Of a stretch of 64,000 bases of DNA, positions 54,784 to 64,000 are shown in pieces; positions within the stretch are counted from its first letter, which is position 1; each line of letters starts with the position of its first letter. Origin of the DNA: Aestuariibacter sp. A3R04 (GTDB lineage: Bacteria > Pseudomonadota > Gammaproteobacteria > Enterobacterales > Alteromonadaceae). Both the position numbers and the translations under genes were made by a program. The notes beneath the pieces were generated by a model, which saw nothing but the letters and a program-made list of their open reading frames with translations, was not told the DNA's origin and searched no databases. Location of the stretch: contig NZ_JAHKQR010000016.1 in NCBI RefSeq assembly GCF_018860805.1, forward strand, positions 372,001 through 436,000. The letters run 5' to 3'.

Positions 54784-56424
54784 TTACTTCGCAAAGGTAT
54801 TGCCAAAGAAATCCCCTTCGTTCCAGCTTGGACGATTGTCCTGAGTAGCCAGTGTCAGCCCTATTTCAGCATTTACTTCGGTAAAGGTTTTAGCCGCATC
54901 CCAGTTAAAGGGCTGAGTAATATCGTCACTGGGTTTGTGATAATGGGTTGACAAAAATTCACCAAACTTTTTACTGCCATCTATGTTTGGGTCTTTAGAA
55001 TCCAGGCCCGGTACCATAAATACCGATGGTATCCCTTGCTTTACAAAAGCGTAGTGATCAGAGCGGGTAAACAGGGCCTGCTCTGGCCATGGGTCATCAC
55101 TGAGAGAAATCCCCGCGTTGGCAACCGCTTCTTCAACAGATCCTTTCATATCGCTGTGGCTGGCGCCGAAAGCAATAACGTCTGCAAACGGATATGTCAG
55201 TATCGGCATATCCAGGTTTACGTTTGCCACCATAGACTTCAAAGGCACAGTAGGGTTTCGAGCAAAATAATCAGCCCCAAGAAGCCCTTTCTCTTCTCCG
55301 GTTACCGACACGAACAGGATAGACCGCTTGGGTTTAGTATCCAGCTCACTGAATAACCGGGCAGTTTCTAACATCACTGCTGTTCCGGAGGCATTATCCA
55401 TCGCCCCGTTGTTAATGTTGTCTTTCTTAACGGTTTTAGCAAACCCAATATGATCTGAATGAGCCGAGAACACCACATATTCGTCTTTCAGTTTGGGATC
55501 GCTTCCTTCTATAGCGGCCACTACGTTGGGACTGGTAATAGTAGAATGCAGACTTTGCTTAGTCAGAGATACAGTACCGGGTAAGTCAAACCCCTTAGGC
55601 GCTGCGTCATTTTTTTCAATGGATGCAAAAATGTCATCTAAAGACACCGGAGCTTTGGCGAAAAGTTTCTTTGCCGCGGGAATACTGAGATAAGCCGAGC
55701 CTTTCAACTGGGCAAAGGTATTAGCCGGTTCACCGTTTTTGTTCATCCACGCCAGACGCGGGGTGTGAATATAATTCAAGCGACCTTGATAAGGTCGCAC
55801 CTTTTCTGCCACTGGTGTAGAAAGGGTAATGATACCAATGGCGCCGCGTTCTGCGGCATATTTTTGTTTCTGATAACCCGAAGCAAAGTGCGCTCCTTCT
55901 TCACTGGGAAAAGAAGCCGGCTTTCCAGATAACATCACGACAACCTTGCCATTCACATCAATGTCTTTGTAATCGTTGTGATTAAGCTCATCAGCCACAA
56001 TACCGTAACCGACAAACACCATCTCTCCCGATAAGGTGGTGTTCAGTGACATAAGATTAGGTCCGGTCAGGTATTCCTTCGGATAGGACATGGACACCTG
56101 CTCACCATCTATATCAAAAGTGAGAGAGGGAGACGTCTGTACTAAGCTCGCTTTACGGAAGCTAACCTCTTGCATGTAGCCATCCGTGCCCATGGGCTTT
56201 AACCCATATTTAGCGAACTCTGTAGCAATGTAAAGCGCTGCAATATCGTGCCCGCGGGAACCAGTATCCCGCCCTTCTAATAAATCGTCAGCAAGAAAGA
56301 AAAGGTGTGACTTGATTCTATTTGTGTCTGGTGAAAAGTGACCATTTGCCGGAGAATCATGATCAGCAAATGCCGCTGATGCCCACACTGCAATAAGGCT
56401 GCTTAATAGTATTTTTTTTATCAT
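54784..56424 (-). CDS. Secreted M28-family zinc metallopeptidase with PA domain
   Basis: The 546-residue protein has a signal peptide (ILLSSLIAVWASAAFA), a protease-associated (PA) domain (about 115-260) and a C-terminal M28 aminopeptidase domain. The zinc and catalytic residues are visible: SAHSDHIG (His, Asp), GAMDNASG (Asp), TGEEKGLLG (Glu-Glu) and NVNLDMP (Asp). It would remove N-terminal residues from peptides outside the cytoplasm. It is monocistronic, divergent from a TetR gene. Confidence 0.9.
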   Translation of the reverse strand: MIKKILLSSLIAVWASAAFADHDSPANGHFSPDTNRIKSHLFFLADDLLEGRDTGSRGHDIAALYIATEFAKYGLKPMGTDGYMQEVSFRKASLVQTSPSLTFDIDGEQVSMSYPKEYLTGPNLMSLNTTLSGEMVFVGYGIVADELNHNDYKDIDVNGKVVVMLSGKPASFPSEEGAHFASGYQKQKYAAERGAIGIITLSTPVAEKVRPYQGRLNYIHTPRLAWMNKNGEPANTFAQLKGSAYLSIPAAKKLFAKAPVSLDDIFASIEKNDAAPKGFDLPGTVSLTKQSLHSTITSPNVVAAIEGSDPKLKDEYVVFSAHSDHIGFAKTVKKDNINNGAMDNASGTAVMLETARLFSELDTKPKRSILFVSVTGEEKGLLGADYFARNPTVPLKSMVANVNLDMPILTYPFADVIAFGASHSDMKGSVEEAVANAGISLSDDPWPEQALFTRSDHYAFVKQGIPSVFMVPGLDSKDPNIDGSKKFGEFLSTHYHKPSDDITQPFNWDAAKTFTEVNAEIGLTLATQDNRPSWNEGDFFGNTFAK

Positions 56425-56608
56425 AATCGTCTATCGTTAAGAAAATAACCACGGGCATGTTAACCCAGACCAGGGCTGATACCAATCCAACTAGGGTATA
56501 ACTTAGCGATAAAAACCCACCACGCATCTCACTGGTTGTTAATGTCAGGCCTTGATACTTCCGTGGTTTGCGCTACGCTAAACAGATGTAACCATTGACA
56601 TTATCACC

Positions 56609-57178
56609 ATGCCAAGACGCGCTCAGTACGATGTTGAACAAATTCTACAGCAAGCCGTAGACATTTTTTTGGAGCATAGCTTCCACGGTGCCATCATGGA
56701 CGAAATCATTGCCAGGACGTCCTTTAATCGGAGAGGATTCTATCTCGAGTTTGGTTCCAAACAACAATTTTTGTATAAAGTTCTGGCGCACTACCAGGAT
56801 ACGCAATTGATGCCAGTGGTAAGTGAATTGGAAAACCATCATGGCATTACCGCTATCAATACTTTCTTCCTCAGTTATATCCCCTTGGTGTATGGCCGAG
56901 GATGCTTGCTAATTAACTGCGTGTGTGAACTCGGCAAGCAAGACAACGTGATAAAAGAAATGGGCAGGCATTATCTCGACCGCCTGCAATTGGATTTTAT
57001 AGGTTGTTTGGAGAAAGCCAAACTGGCCAAGGAAATCAAGCCAGACATCAATGTTGAAAGTGCCGCACTTCAACTCACCAGCTACGTGCAAGGCTTTGCA
57101 GTAAACGGCATCCTCGCCGAAAACAAAGAAGAAATGGTCATTGCAACAGAAGCCCTGCTCACCCCATTGCAGGTTTAA
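56609..57178 (+). CDS. TetR/AcrR-family regulator
   Basis: The 189-residue protein has a TetR helix-turn-helix at the N-terminus (ILQQAVDIFLEHSFHGAIMDEIIARTSFNRRGFYLEFGSKQQF in outline) and a C-terminal ligand domain of TetR_C type. It is divergent from the M28 peptidase gene, so that gene is a candidate target. The ligand is unknown. Confidence 0.88.
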   Translation: MPRRAQYDVEQILQQAVDIFLEHSFHGAIMDEIIARTSFNRRGFYLEFGSKQQFLYKVLAHYQDTQLMPVVSELENHHGITAINTFFLSYIPLVYGRGCLLINCVCELGKQDNVIKEMGRHYLDRLQLDFIGCLEKAKLAKEIKPDINVESAALQLTSYVQGFAVNGILAENKEEMVIATEALLTPLQV

Positions 57179-57226
57179 TAAAAAGCAGTAAAATCAGGCT
57201 CTCTGTTTAATTGGTCACTGAATATT

Positions 57227-57553
57227 ATGAGTAGTAAAGAGCGTCTTTATCGCATTCAATTCGTAAGTAACGGCGAACGTTATGAGTTATACGTGCGCGA
57301 AGTCAGCCAGGGTGGCATGTTTGGATTTGTGGAAATTGGTGATTTCGTCTGGGATACCCATACCAGTTTAGTGGTCGACCCCAGTCATGAAAAGCTAAAA
57401 GCGGAATTCGCCGACGTAGACAGCACGTATATACCTCTGCACACTGTGTTACGCATTGATGCCGTGAAAAAACAAGGTACCGCAAAAATCACTAAGCTTT
57501 CTGATAAAGTTACGGCGTTTCCCAGCCCTATTTATACTAGCCCCGATAAATAA
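57227..57553 (+). CDS. DUF1820 family protein
   Basis: The 108-residue protein matches DUF1820, found across gammaproteobacteria: LYRIQFVSNGERYELYVREV at the start, GFVEIGDFVWD and LHTVLRIDAVKKQG in the middle. No signal or membrane segment is seen. The function is not known. It is 48 bases after the TetR gene and may be co-transcribed. Confidence 0.85.
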   Translation: MSSKERLYRIQFVSNGERYELYVREVSQGGMFGFVEIGDFVWDTHTSLVVDPSHEKLKAEFADVDSTYIPLHTVLRIDAVKKQGTAKITKLSDKVTAFPSPIYTSPDK

Positions 57554-57776
57554 GGTTACCTTTAACGGATAAAAAAGTTATACATTTCTGTGTAATAGTA
57601 TTCTTATTGCCCTTGCAGATATTTCCTTTTGTATTGCATGCTAGCGCTCAACTCCCAGGATTGAGTACCCAGGCTGCTACAGTAAAACATGTATTTACGA
57701 AGGCAAAACACGCCGATTCATGAATCTGAGTCGGCAAGTCACAATAAAACGAATACAGGGTGGTTAGGAAATCGAC

Positions 57777-58262
57777 ATGGTGGCTTTTGGTGTTATTGGA
57801 ATTCTGGTAATTCTACTTATTTTCTTTGTGTTTAAAATTCAGACGTTGCACAACCAAATTAATCAGAATAAGTTACTGGCAAGACAAAATGCCAACAAAG
57901 CCAACAGCGCATATGTCAATTTGAGCACAACGGCAAAAGCCCTGCAGACAATCTTTGTTCAGCGCCTTGAGAGCGCCAGTAGTAAAGGTCTGATTAGTGG
58001 TAACGATGAAGAAGTGCTGGCTTTTATTCTGCGCACTTCCTCGAAAATCATTTTTGAAAGCAGCGAAAAAAAACGCACTATTGAAGAGGGTTTAACCTCT
58101 GCCCTGCGCGATAATCAAGACATGTCGATCGAAAAAATCCAAACCTTTATCCAAGGCCAACCCGACGACATTCGCATGTGTTGGATAAAAAATACTCCTG
58201 AAGGCTTTATTTCAGCCATAGACCATATAACAACAGGCCTGCTTCTGCCGAAAAAATCTTAA
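57777..58262 (+). CDS. Membrane-anchored coiled-coil protein of unknown function
   Basis: I do not recognise a family. The 161-residue protein has one N-terminal membrane helix (FGVIGILVILLIFFVFKI), then a Gln/Asn-rich coiled coil (to about residue 70) and a mixed C-terminal domain. The start is the ATG at 57777, though GTG at 57780 is possible. It lies upstream of the SOS-controlled imu operon but outside its LexA box, so it is probably not part of it. Confidence 0.7.
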   Translation: MVAFGVIGILVILLIFFVFKIQTLHNQINQNKLLARQNANKANSAYVNLSTTAKALQTIFVQRLESASSKGLISGNDEEVLAFILRTSSKIIFESSEKKRTIEEGLTSALRDNQDMSIEKIQTFIQGQPDDIRMCWIKNTPEGFISAIDHITTGLLLPKKS

Positions 58263-58290
58263 CAGCTGAATTTTCCTAGTAAAAAGATCA

Positions 58291-58335
58291 TTGAAGAAAA
58301 CGCGATCTAGCCTATAATACTGTACATATATACAG
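58291..58335 (+). promoter_or_regulatory. SOS promoter with LexA box for imuA-imuB-dnaE2
   Basis: TTGAAG (58291-58296) and TATAAT (58313-58318) are 16 bases apart. Directly after the -10 lies CTGTACATATATACAG (58320-58335), a perfect gammaproteobacterial LexA box (CTGT-N8-ACAG), so LexA would cover the transcription start. imuA starts at 58344. Confidence 0.93.
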
Positions 58336-58343
58336 GTATCATT

Positions 58344-59030
58344 ATGGCTAATTCTCTTTCTATTGTCGAACAACATCCGGCTATATGGCGCGGTGGCAAT
58401 GCCAATACCCCACAGCCGAACAGAACACCTACTGGTTATGCCTCGCTGGACCATGCCCTGCGCGGTGGTATTCCCAACTGGGGAGTCATTCGGCTTAGAC
58501 ATTTGCCTGGCACCGGCGAACTCTCGTTTCTGTCTGCATTGTTAAAAAACCGAAAGCAAACGCTACACAGCGCTTTTGTTAATCCTCCGGGTATTATTCT
58601 GGCACCTTGGCTAAAACAGCTTGGAGTAAACCCGGCTCATGCATTGCTTATCAATACCGACAACGAGCTGGCCAAATGGGCAACAGAAACCTGCGTAAGA
58701 TCATCAGCCTGTCATGTCGTATTTATGTGGGTGACTGGGCTAACCGTTAAACAGGCCCGGCGCTTACAAGTTGCAGCGCAAAACACTCAGTGCCAGGTTT
58801 TTCTGTTTGAGTCTTTGACAGCTGCAAGACGTTCGCTGCCGGTGTCACTAGATTTATCACTTCAACCTACAGAGCAGGGTTTCAGTGTAGAAGTGCACAA
58901 ACAACTTGCCGGTTGGAGCCATCAACAAATACCTGTGTATTTTGGCTACACCCCTAATAATAACATCCTTGCCAAAGTGTTCCGTTTATACGCTTCCCCT
59001 ACATCCACCAGTTTGAATTTGCAGGGTTAA
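58344..59030 (+). CDS. imuA: ImuA (SulA-like/RecA-like) translesion mutagenesis factor
   Basis: The 228-residue protein matches ImuA, a RecA-fold protein that serves the ImuB-DnaE2 mutasome. The start has TGYASLDHALRGGIPNWGVIRL, then a degenerate Walker-A-like LPGTGELS; the catalytic Lys is missing, so ATP use is doubtful. It is first in a three-gene operon with a LexA box and is separated from imuB by one base. Confidence 0.9.
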   Translation: MANSLSIVEQHPAIWRGGNANTPQPNRTPTGYASLDHALRGGIPNWGVIRLRHLPGTGELSFLSALLKNRKQTLHSAFVNPPGIILAPWLKQLGVNPAHALLINTDNELAKWATETCVRSSACHVVFMWVTGLTVKQARRLQVAAQNTQCQVFLFESLTAARRSLPVSLDLSLQPTEQGFSVEVHKQLAGWSHQQIPVYFGYTPNNNILAKVFRLYASPTSTSLNLQG

Positions 59031-59031
59031 C

Positions 59032-60411
59032 ATGCTCTGGTTGCACATTCATTTCTATCAGCTCACGCTGGACAATTTACCCAAGGTTAAACAAAGAGAA
59101 AATATCGTAGTTTACGACGCCAGGAGCAACAGTATTGTACAAACCAGTGGTACAGCCCAACAAGCAGGAATAGAACCCGGTATGGGCCTGGCACAGGCCG
59201 CTTCGTTATGTGAAACACTTCAGGTAGTTGATTACCAAAAACAAACTGAAATGGGCTATCTGCATAGTCTAGCCTCACTGGTTTATCAATGTGCGGCAGA
59301 AGTTGCTTTAAGCCCTCCGGCAGCGTTGCATATCCGAATTGACAATTTAACCCGCTATTACGGAAATCTGCAAAGTGTTTGGTTTGCGATTAAATCTGTA
59401 TTGCAAGAACGCCAGGTGCATTTTCACTTTGCTACAGCCGGTAGCCCTGAGGCTGCGGAAGCGTTAGCTAACGCAGGTACCGATATATTTTTCATCGACA
59501 AAAATACTATTCAGAAGGCTTTAGGTCAGTTGCCGGTATCTGCGTTATCCCTCGAGCCTAAATCCCTACAGGCTCTGTTTCGCGCTGGTATTAAACAGGT
59601 GAAGCAACTCTTGAACATATCCCCCACTGAACTGGGGAAGCGATTTAACAATGCCACGCTACAATACGTATTTGCCTTGCGTGGAGAACGCCATCACAGG
59701 CTCGTTTTTTATCACCCTCCTGCTGAATTCGAACAAACAATAAACCTGCCTTATGAGGAAGAAAACACCCAACGATTACTGCCATTTATTGCTAAGACAC
59801 TCAAAGATTTGGCTGTTTTTTTAAGGCTGAGAAATACTGGTTTGTTGCGCATCACTATGACGCTGATGTTCCGTGATCACGTTCCCTTTTCACTCGGGAT
59901 AGGTAAAGCCAGCCCTCACTTTTGTGAACACGAATGGCTTGAATTAATTAATCTGAAATTTGAAACTCTGGTAATTCCGGCCCCTGTTATTGCCGTGGCT
60001 GTTTGTGCAGCAGAACTATGTGAAACGAGTAGCGACAATGAGGATTTGTTCAATAACCGCACCGGTGTTTTTGCAAAACAACAACTCATCGGTAAGCTGA
60101 CGGCACGCCTCGGAGAAAGCCAAGTAAGCAAACCGATGTGGCCGAAAGATCACCGGTTACACATACTCAGTACAACTTCCAAAAATGCTGACAATACATG
60201 CTATAACGACTTACCGGGCATTATTTTACCCGAGCCCGCGCAGTTGAATGAATCTCCGGTTATTGAATTCGGTCCGGTGAGGATAGAAACAGGCTGGTGG
60301 GACGAAAAAAAATACAAGCGCGACTATTACATCGCGAGAAATCATCGCGGTCAGAGAATGCAAATATTTAAAGAATCGGATCAATGGTTCATTAATGGCT
60401 GGTATATATAA
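59032..60411 (+). CDS. imuB: ImuB, Y-family polymerase-like adaptor
   Basis: The 459-residue protein has the Y-family polymerase fold but lacks the active-site carboxylates: the first strand reads LWLHIHFYQL and the usual SIDE position reads LHIRIDNL. This is typical of ImuB, which acts as a non-catalytic hub that ties DnaE2 to the sliding clamp. It overlaps no gene but starts one base after imuA; the dnaE2 start lies within two bases of its stop. Confidence 0.9.
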   Translation: MLWLHIHFYQLTLDNLPKVKQRENIVVYDARSNSIVQTSGTAQQAGIEPGMGLAQAASLCETLQVVDYQKQTEMGYLHSLASLVYQCAAEVALSPPAALHIRIDNLTRYYGNLQSVWFAIKSVLQERQVHFHFATAGSPEAAEALANAGTDIFFIDKNTIQKALGQLPVSALSLEPKSLQALFRAGIKQVKQLLNISPTELGKRFNNATLQYVFALRGERHHRLVFYHPPAEFEQTINLPYEEENTQRLLPFIAKTLKDLAVFLRLRNTGLLRITMTLMFRDHVPFSLGIGKASPHFCEHEWLELINLKFETLVIPAPVIAVAVCAAELCETSSDNEDLFNNRTGVFAKQQLIGKLTARLGESQVSKPMWPKDHRLHILSTTSKNADNTCYNDLPGIILPEPAQLNESPVIEFGPVRIETGWWDEKKYKRDYYIARNHRGQRMQIFKESDQWFINGWYI

Positions 60412-60412
60412 C

Positions 60413-63400
60413 ATGGCCTATGCAGAATTGATTTGTCAGAGTAATTTCACTTTTCTCCGCGGCGCTTCCAGCCCGGAAGAACTCGTAACTACTGCCGCTT
60501 TTCTCAATTATTCAGCAATTGCCATCACCGATGAATGCTCGGTTGCCGGTGTGGTACGAGCGCACAGTGAAATAAAGCGCCATCGCCTTCCCATTTCGCT
60601 CATCGTGGGCAGTTTCTTTTGTTTCCAGGATGATTTTTGCTTTGTATTACTATGCCCAAACAAAGCGGCCTATGCCGAGTTATGCCGCATTATTACTCAA
60701 GCCAGACGTCGCAGTCCCAAAGGAGAATACAAATTGGCAGAGTGGGACTTAATAGCAATCAAACACTGTCAAATTGTGTGGCTTCCAGGCCCGGAAAACG
60801 AAAAAAACTCCCATTGGGGGCAATGGCTTTACCGCCATCACCCCAAACGCACCTGGCTAGGGGCGACCCGCTTTCTCAACAACTTGGACACAGTGCGTTT
60901 CAACGCCATTCACCACTTACACCGTGTTCACCACTTCCCTGTCCTTGCCACGACCCATGCGTTGTTTCACCATACCAGCCGGTTGCCGCTGCAACACGTA
61001 CTTCATGCTATGCAAGAAAACACATCTGTAGATCAACTGGGTAGCGCTGTTCTAGCAAATGCTGAGCGGGCACTGCGCAATATCAGCAAGATAAAAAAGC
61101 TCTTTCCACAACAGTGGATAGACAACACACAGAAGCTGGCTTCACAATGCGAATTTTCTCTCGACGAGTTAAAGTACCAGTATCCAGCTGAACTTGTTCC
61201 ACCAGGTCTAACCGCCATTGAACATCTGCGCAACTGTGTTGAAAAAGGCATTAAAAAGCGCTTTCCCAATGGCTTGAGCGATGAAATTCGGGCAGTAATT
61301 GAAAAAGAAATGACCTTAATTGAAGAACAAGACTACCCATACTTTTTTCTCACTATTCACGATATTGTGCAATTTGCGCAAAAAAAGAAAATTCTCTATC
61401 AAGGGCGGGGCTCCGCGGCAAACTCGGTAGTATGCTATTGCCTGGAAATTACAGCCGTTGATCCCAGACAAATTAACGTGCTGTTTGAACGTTTTATTTC
61501 TAAAGAAAGGGATGAGCCACCAGATATTGACGTGGATTTTGAGCACAGTCGCCGAGAAGAAATCATTCAGTATATTTACGCAAAATATGGGCGAGAAAGA
61601 ACTGCGTTAGCCGCCACAGTCATCACCTTTCGTTTCAAAAGTGCTTTTCGTGAAGTAGGAAAAGCTCTAGGACTTCCAGAATCGCAGCTTGATTTTGTAA
61701 TTAAAAACATCAATCGGCGAGATCGAACGGTACCCTGGCAATCTCAATTGTCAGCATGTGGATTAGACACACGAAGTACTAAAGTTTGTCAATTGGTGGC
61801 ACTGGTAGAGGAGGTGGTTGGTTTCCCCCGTCACCTTTCTCAGCATGTCGGAGGTTTTGTCATTTCGGCCGGCCCCTTGTATGAACTGGTACCTGTAGAA
61901 AATGCAGCAATGGCAGAAAGAACTGTTATCCAGTGGGATAAGGACGATTTGGAATCTTTAGGGTTGCTCAAGGTTGATATTCTTGCCCTTGGTATGCTCA
62001 CAGCCATCAGGAGAACCTTCGACTTATTGAACACGCAATTTCCAGAGCCGCTTTCAATTCCCTTTATAACTCGTTTAGGCGACGATCCCCAAGTGTACGA
62101 TATGATTTGTAAAGCCGATACAGTTGGTGTTTTTCAAATTGAATCACGGGCACAAATGAGTATGCTCCCCCGGCTTAAGCCACGCACCTATTACGACCTT
62201 GTGGTACAAATCGCCATTGTAAGGCCTGGCCCCATCCAGGGCGATATGGTTCATCCTTACCTGTTGCGAAGACACGGAAAAGAGAATGTTACTTATCCAT
62301 CAGAAGAAGTGCAAAACGTACTATCGAGAACCATGGGTGTACCTATCTTCCAGGAACAAGTTATTCAATTAGCCATGGTTGCCGCCGGATTCACCGGCGG
62401 TGAAGCAGATCAACTCAGACGAGCCATGGCGAGTTGGAAAAAAGATGGCCGAATATATGAATTTCGGGATAAACTCATCCACGGTATGACAAACAAAGGC
62501 TATTCCATGGCTTTTGCTGAACAACTCTTTGAGCAAATCAAGGGCTTCGGCGGCTACGGGTTTCCCGAGTCTCACTCAGCTTCATTTGCCGTGCTCGCCT
62601 ATGTGTCGTGCTGGTTGAAATACTACTTTCCTACTGAATTTTACATTGCCCTACTAAATAGCCTGCCAATGGGTTTCTATTCCGCCAGTCAGCTGGTGCA
62701 GGATGCTAGACGACATCATATTCACGTGCTTGCAGTATGCATCAATCATTCTGACAGAGAGCACACGCTCGTCTGCCAAAAGGGTGTCAAAGCTATAAGG
62801 CTTGGTTTCAAGCTTGTAAATGGGCTGTCCGAGAAAGCTATTCAAAGGGTCCTTCAGGCACGGCCGGCCCATGGATTTACCAACATGCATCAACTTAAGC
62901 AGCTCGGGATCAGCGAGAAAGATTTATCTGCATTAGCCAGTGCCGATACACTGTCGTTACTTGGTGGGAATCGTTTCCAAGCAAGGTGGGCCATGATGGA
63001 TCAACAGGCTTCCCTCCCCCTATTCAGCAACCAACAGTCTGCTTTGCCTCTGGAAGTTGCTCCTAACGATGCGCAAGACACTGTAGAGGATTACGCTTCC
63101 TTGTCGCTGTCTCTAAAAAACCATCCCATCGCACTTGTGCTTCAGGAACGCACCATCAAGGGGCTCACCCTGGCCAACCAGTTACACAACAAACCCCATG
63201 GCAGTGTGGTGCATGTTGTAGGGTGTGTTACATGCCGACAGGCCCCTGGTACGGCATCGGGCGCCACTTTTTTCACCTTGGAAGATCACACGGGAAACAT
63301 GAATATCGTGGTTTGGCAGTCTACAGCAAGGCATCAGCAGAAAGCCTATCTCAAGGCTCAAATTCTTCAAGTTGATGGTATTTTAGAACGATCTACAGAA

Positions 63401-63487
63401 GGCGTTGTTCATGTTATTGCCGGGAAACTGACTGACAGAAGCTGTTGGTTTTCATCGCTAACCGTGAGCGCAAGAAACTTTCACTAA
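60413..63487 (+). CDS. dnaE2: Error-prone DNA polymerase DnaE2
   Basis: This C-family polymerase of about 1024 residues performs mutagenic translesion synthesis. It has an N-terminal PHP domain, the palm with the catalytic motif PPDIDVDF and the earlier GRGSAANS, a fingers region and a C-terminal OB fold (VVHVVGCVTCR...). The PHP start reads ELICQSNFTFLRGAS where most DnaE2 have ELHCxSNFSF, so the first PHP His is replaced. A clamp-motif-like QASLPLF lies near residue 865. I start at ATG 60413, two bases after the imuB stop; an ATG at 60395 is in frame. It is the last gene of the SOS operon. Confidence 0.94.
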   Translation: MAYAELICQSNFTFLRGASSPEELVTTAAFLNYSAIAITDECSVAGVVRAHSEIKRHRLPISLIVGSFFCFQDDFCFVLLCPNKAAYAELCRIITQARRRSPKGEYKLAEWDLIAIKHCQIVWLPGPENEKNSHWGQWLYRHHPKRTWLGATRFLNNLDTVRFNAIHHLHRVHHFPVLATTHALFHHTSRLPLQHVLHAMQENTSVDQLGSAVLANAERALRNISKIKKLFPQQWIDNTQKLASQCEFSLDELKYQYPAELVPPGLTAIEHLRNCVEKGIKKRFPNGLSDEIRAVIEKEMTLIEEQDYPYFFLTIHDIVQFAQKKKILYQGRGSAANSVVCYCLEITAVDPRQINVLFERFISKERDEPPDIDVDFEHSRREEIIQYIYAKYGRERTALAATVITFRFKSAFREVGKALGLPESQLDFVIKNINRRDRTVPWQSQLSACGLDTRSTKVCQLVALVEEVVGFPRHLSQHVGGFVISAGPLYELVPVENAAMAERTVIQWDKDDLESLGLLKVDILALGMLTAIRRTFDLLNTQFPEPLSIPFITRLGDDPQVYDMICKADTVGVFQIESRAQMSMLPRLKPRTYYDLVVQIAIVRPGPIQGDMVHPYLLRRHGKENVTYPSEEVQNVLSRTMGVPIFQEQVIQLAMVAAGFTGGEADQLRRAMASWKKDGRIYEFRDKLIHGMTNKGYSMAFAEQLFEQIKGFGGYGFPESHSASFAVLAYVSCWLKYYFPTEFYIALLNSLPMGFYSASQLVQDARRHHIHVLAVCINHSDREHTLVCQKGVKAIRLGFKLVNGLSEKAIQRVLQARPAHGFTNMHQLKQLGISEKDLSALASADTLSLLGGNRFQARWAMMDQQASLPLFSNQQSALPLEVAPNDAQDTVEDYASLSLSLKNHPIALVLQERTIKGLTLANQLHNKPHGSVVHVVGCVTCRQAPGTASGATFFTLEDHTGNMNIVVWQSTARHQQKAYLKAQILQVDGILERSTEGVVHVIAGKLTDRSCWFSSLTVSARNFH

Positions 63488-63667
63488 CCACAGAAAGCGA
63501 CAATGCCTCATATACATACATCAATGTATTTTTTACTTTTTGTTGGAAATTTTATACATCAGCGCTTAAGTATCCCGCCTAGAAAAAATCATAACAAACT
63601 GATTTTATGACATTTTTAATATGGCTATGAATTTGCTTGGTCTAGGGTATGTCTACCTGGAGGAACT

Positions 63668-64000
63668 ATGACCAAGAATACTATTTACACTTCATTTTTG
63701 CTGCTTTCCATCTTGCTACTGCCCGTTCACGCAAATGCAAGGCAAGCGGTGGCGATAGATTACCTGTATGGATTCGATGATATTAGCGGCCTTCGACTAG
63801 CTTACAGGCCAGTAACCACTGAGATATATACAGATTGGTTTGGTGATATCAAACTGTATTGGGAAGCCAGCATTAACGTGTGGGAATACGGTGAAAACGA
63901 CACTCACAGTACTAATGTAGCCATTGCGCTTTCCCCAGTAGTAGTGAAAAAAATAACAGACCTCAATAACAAATACCCGTTGTACATTGAAGCGGGTATT
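63668..64000 (+). CDS. Acyloxyacyl hydrolase / lipid A deacylase PagL-like (partial, 3' end outside window)
   Basis: The first 111 residues are present. A signal peptide (FLLLSILLLPVHANA) is followed by a beta-barrel start that fits PagL-like lipid A 3-O-deacylases: DYLYGFDDISGLRLAYRP, then IKLYWEASINVWEYG and IALSPVV. GGAGGA lies 5 bases before the ATG. The catalytic His-Ser pair of PagL lies in the C-terminal part, which is outside the window, so activity cannot be judged. It would remodel lipid A in the outer membrane. Confidence 0.75.
   Translation, partial: MTKNTIYTSFLLLSILLLPVHANARQAVAIDYLYGFDDISGLRLAYRPVTTEIYTDWFGDIKLYWEASINVWEYGENDTHSTNVAIALSPVVVKKITDLNNKYPLYIEAGI

Noticed and set aside
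57554..57776. Possible RNA or regulatory element with a GCCGA/TCGGC hairpin
   Set aside because: The stem is only five pairs with a long loop, and nothing else supports a function.

Overview
The window looks like a chromosomal segment of a marine gammaproteobacterium of the order Alteromonadales, probably Alteromonadaceae. The evidence is the conserved housekeeping blocks (kbl-tdh-glpE-glpG, ubiC-ubiA with ubiK and rep, rpmB-rpmG-mutM-coaD with radC-coaBC-slmA), the large TonB-dependent receptor with paired flavin halogenases, KdkA, several c-di-GMP proteins, and moderate GC. The species is inferred, not proven. No rRNA, insertion sequence or CRISPR array was seen; there is one tRNA, tRNA-Arg(CCG). 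|| Layout. 1-4.0 kb: the 5' two-thirds of an RbbA-like double-ABC transporter gene preceded by its HlyD partner, then rluF. 4.2-10 kb: a small HNH nuclease, a membrane EAL protein, a methyltransferase-HNH fusion, and a Tat-exported dienelactone-hydrolase-like protein. 10-20.8 kb: a beta-glucoside locus. Two PrnA-like flavin halogenases and a TonB-dependent receptor lie on the minus strand; a GH1 beta-glucosidase, a GPH-type sugar symporter and a LacI regulator lie on the plus strand. The divergent control region holds three near-identical palindromic operators. 20.7-21.5 kb: two decayed sulfur genes (DsrE-like and YeeE-like). 21.5-26.4 kb: a secreted unknown, a DUF3010 protein, a PLD-helicase-DUF3427 protein, and tRNA-Arg followed by a tRNA-3'-end repeat. 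26.6-38 kb: cytochrome c5, a GAF-GAF-GGDEF-EAL protein, rep, ubiK, ubiC-ubiA, a FliL-like protein, and the kbl-tdh-glpE-glpG operon. 37.8-42 kb: an operon of a phosphate-binding-like protein, a porin-like protein and a GGDEF-EAL enzyme. 42-46.4 kb: a heptosyltransferase-like protein, kdkA, coaD, mutM, a small membrane protein, rpmG and rpmB. 46.5-50.6 kb: a yjbEFGH-type exopolysaccharide operon with GATC-rich repeats at both ends. 50.7-54.6 kb: radC, coaBC, slmA and a KpsS-like capsule protein. 54.8-58.3 kb: an M28 peptidase, a TetR regulator, DUF1820 and a membrane coiled-coil protein. 58.3-63.5 kb: the imuA-imuB-dnaE2 mutagenesis cassette behind a perfect LexA box. 63.7 kb to the end: the 5' end of a PagL-like lipid A deacylase gene. 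|| How the genes fit together. Cell-envelope themes recur: LPS core sugars (heptosyltransferase, KdkA), lipid A (PagL-like), capsule or EPS (KpsS-like, Yjb), and outer-membrane uptake (TonB receptor, porin). Three large GGDEF/EAL proteins point to c-di-GMP control of surface life. The least explained units are the methyltransferase-HNH fusion, the halogenase pair in a sugar locus, the PLD-helicase next to a tRNA, and the GATC repeats around the yjb operon.
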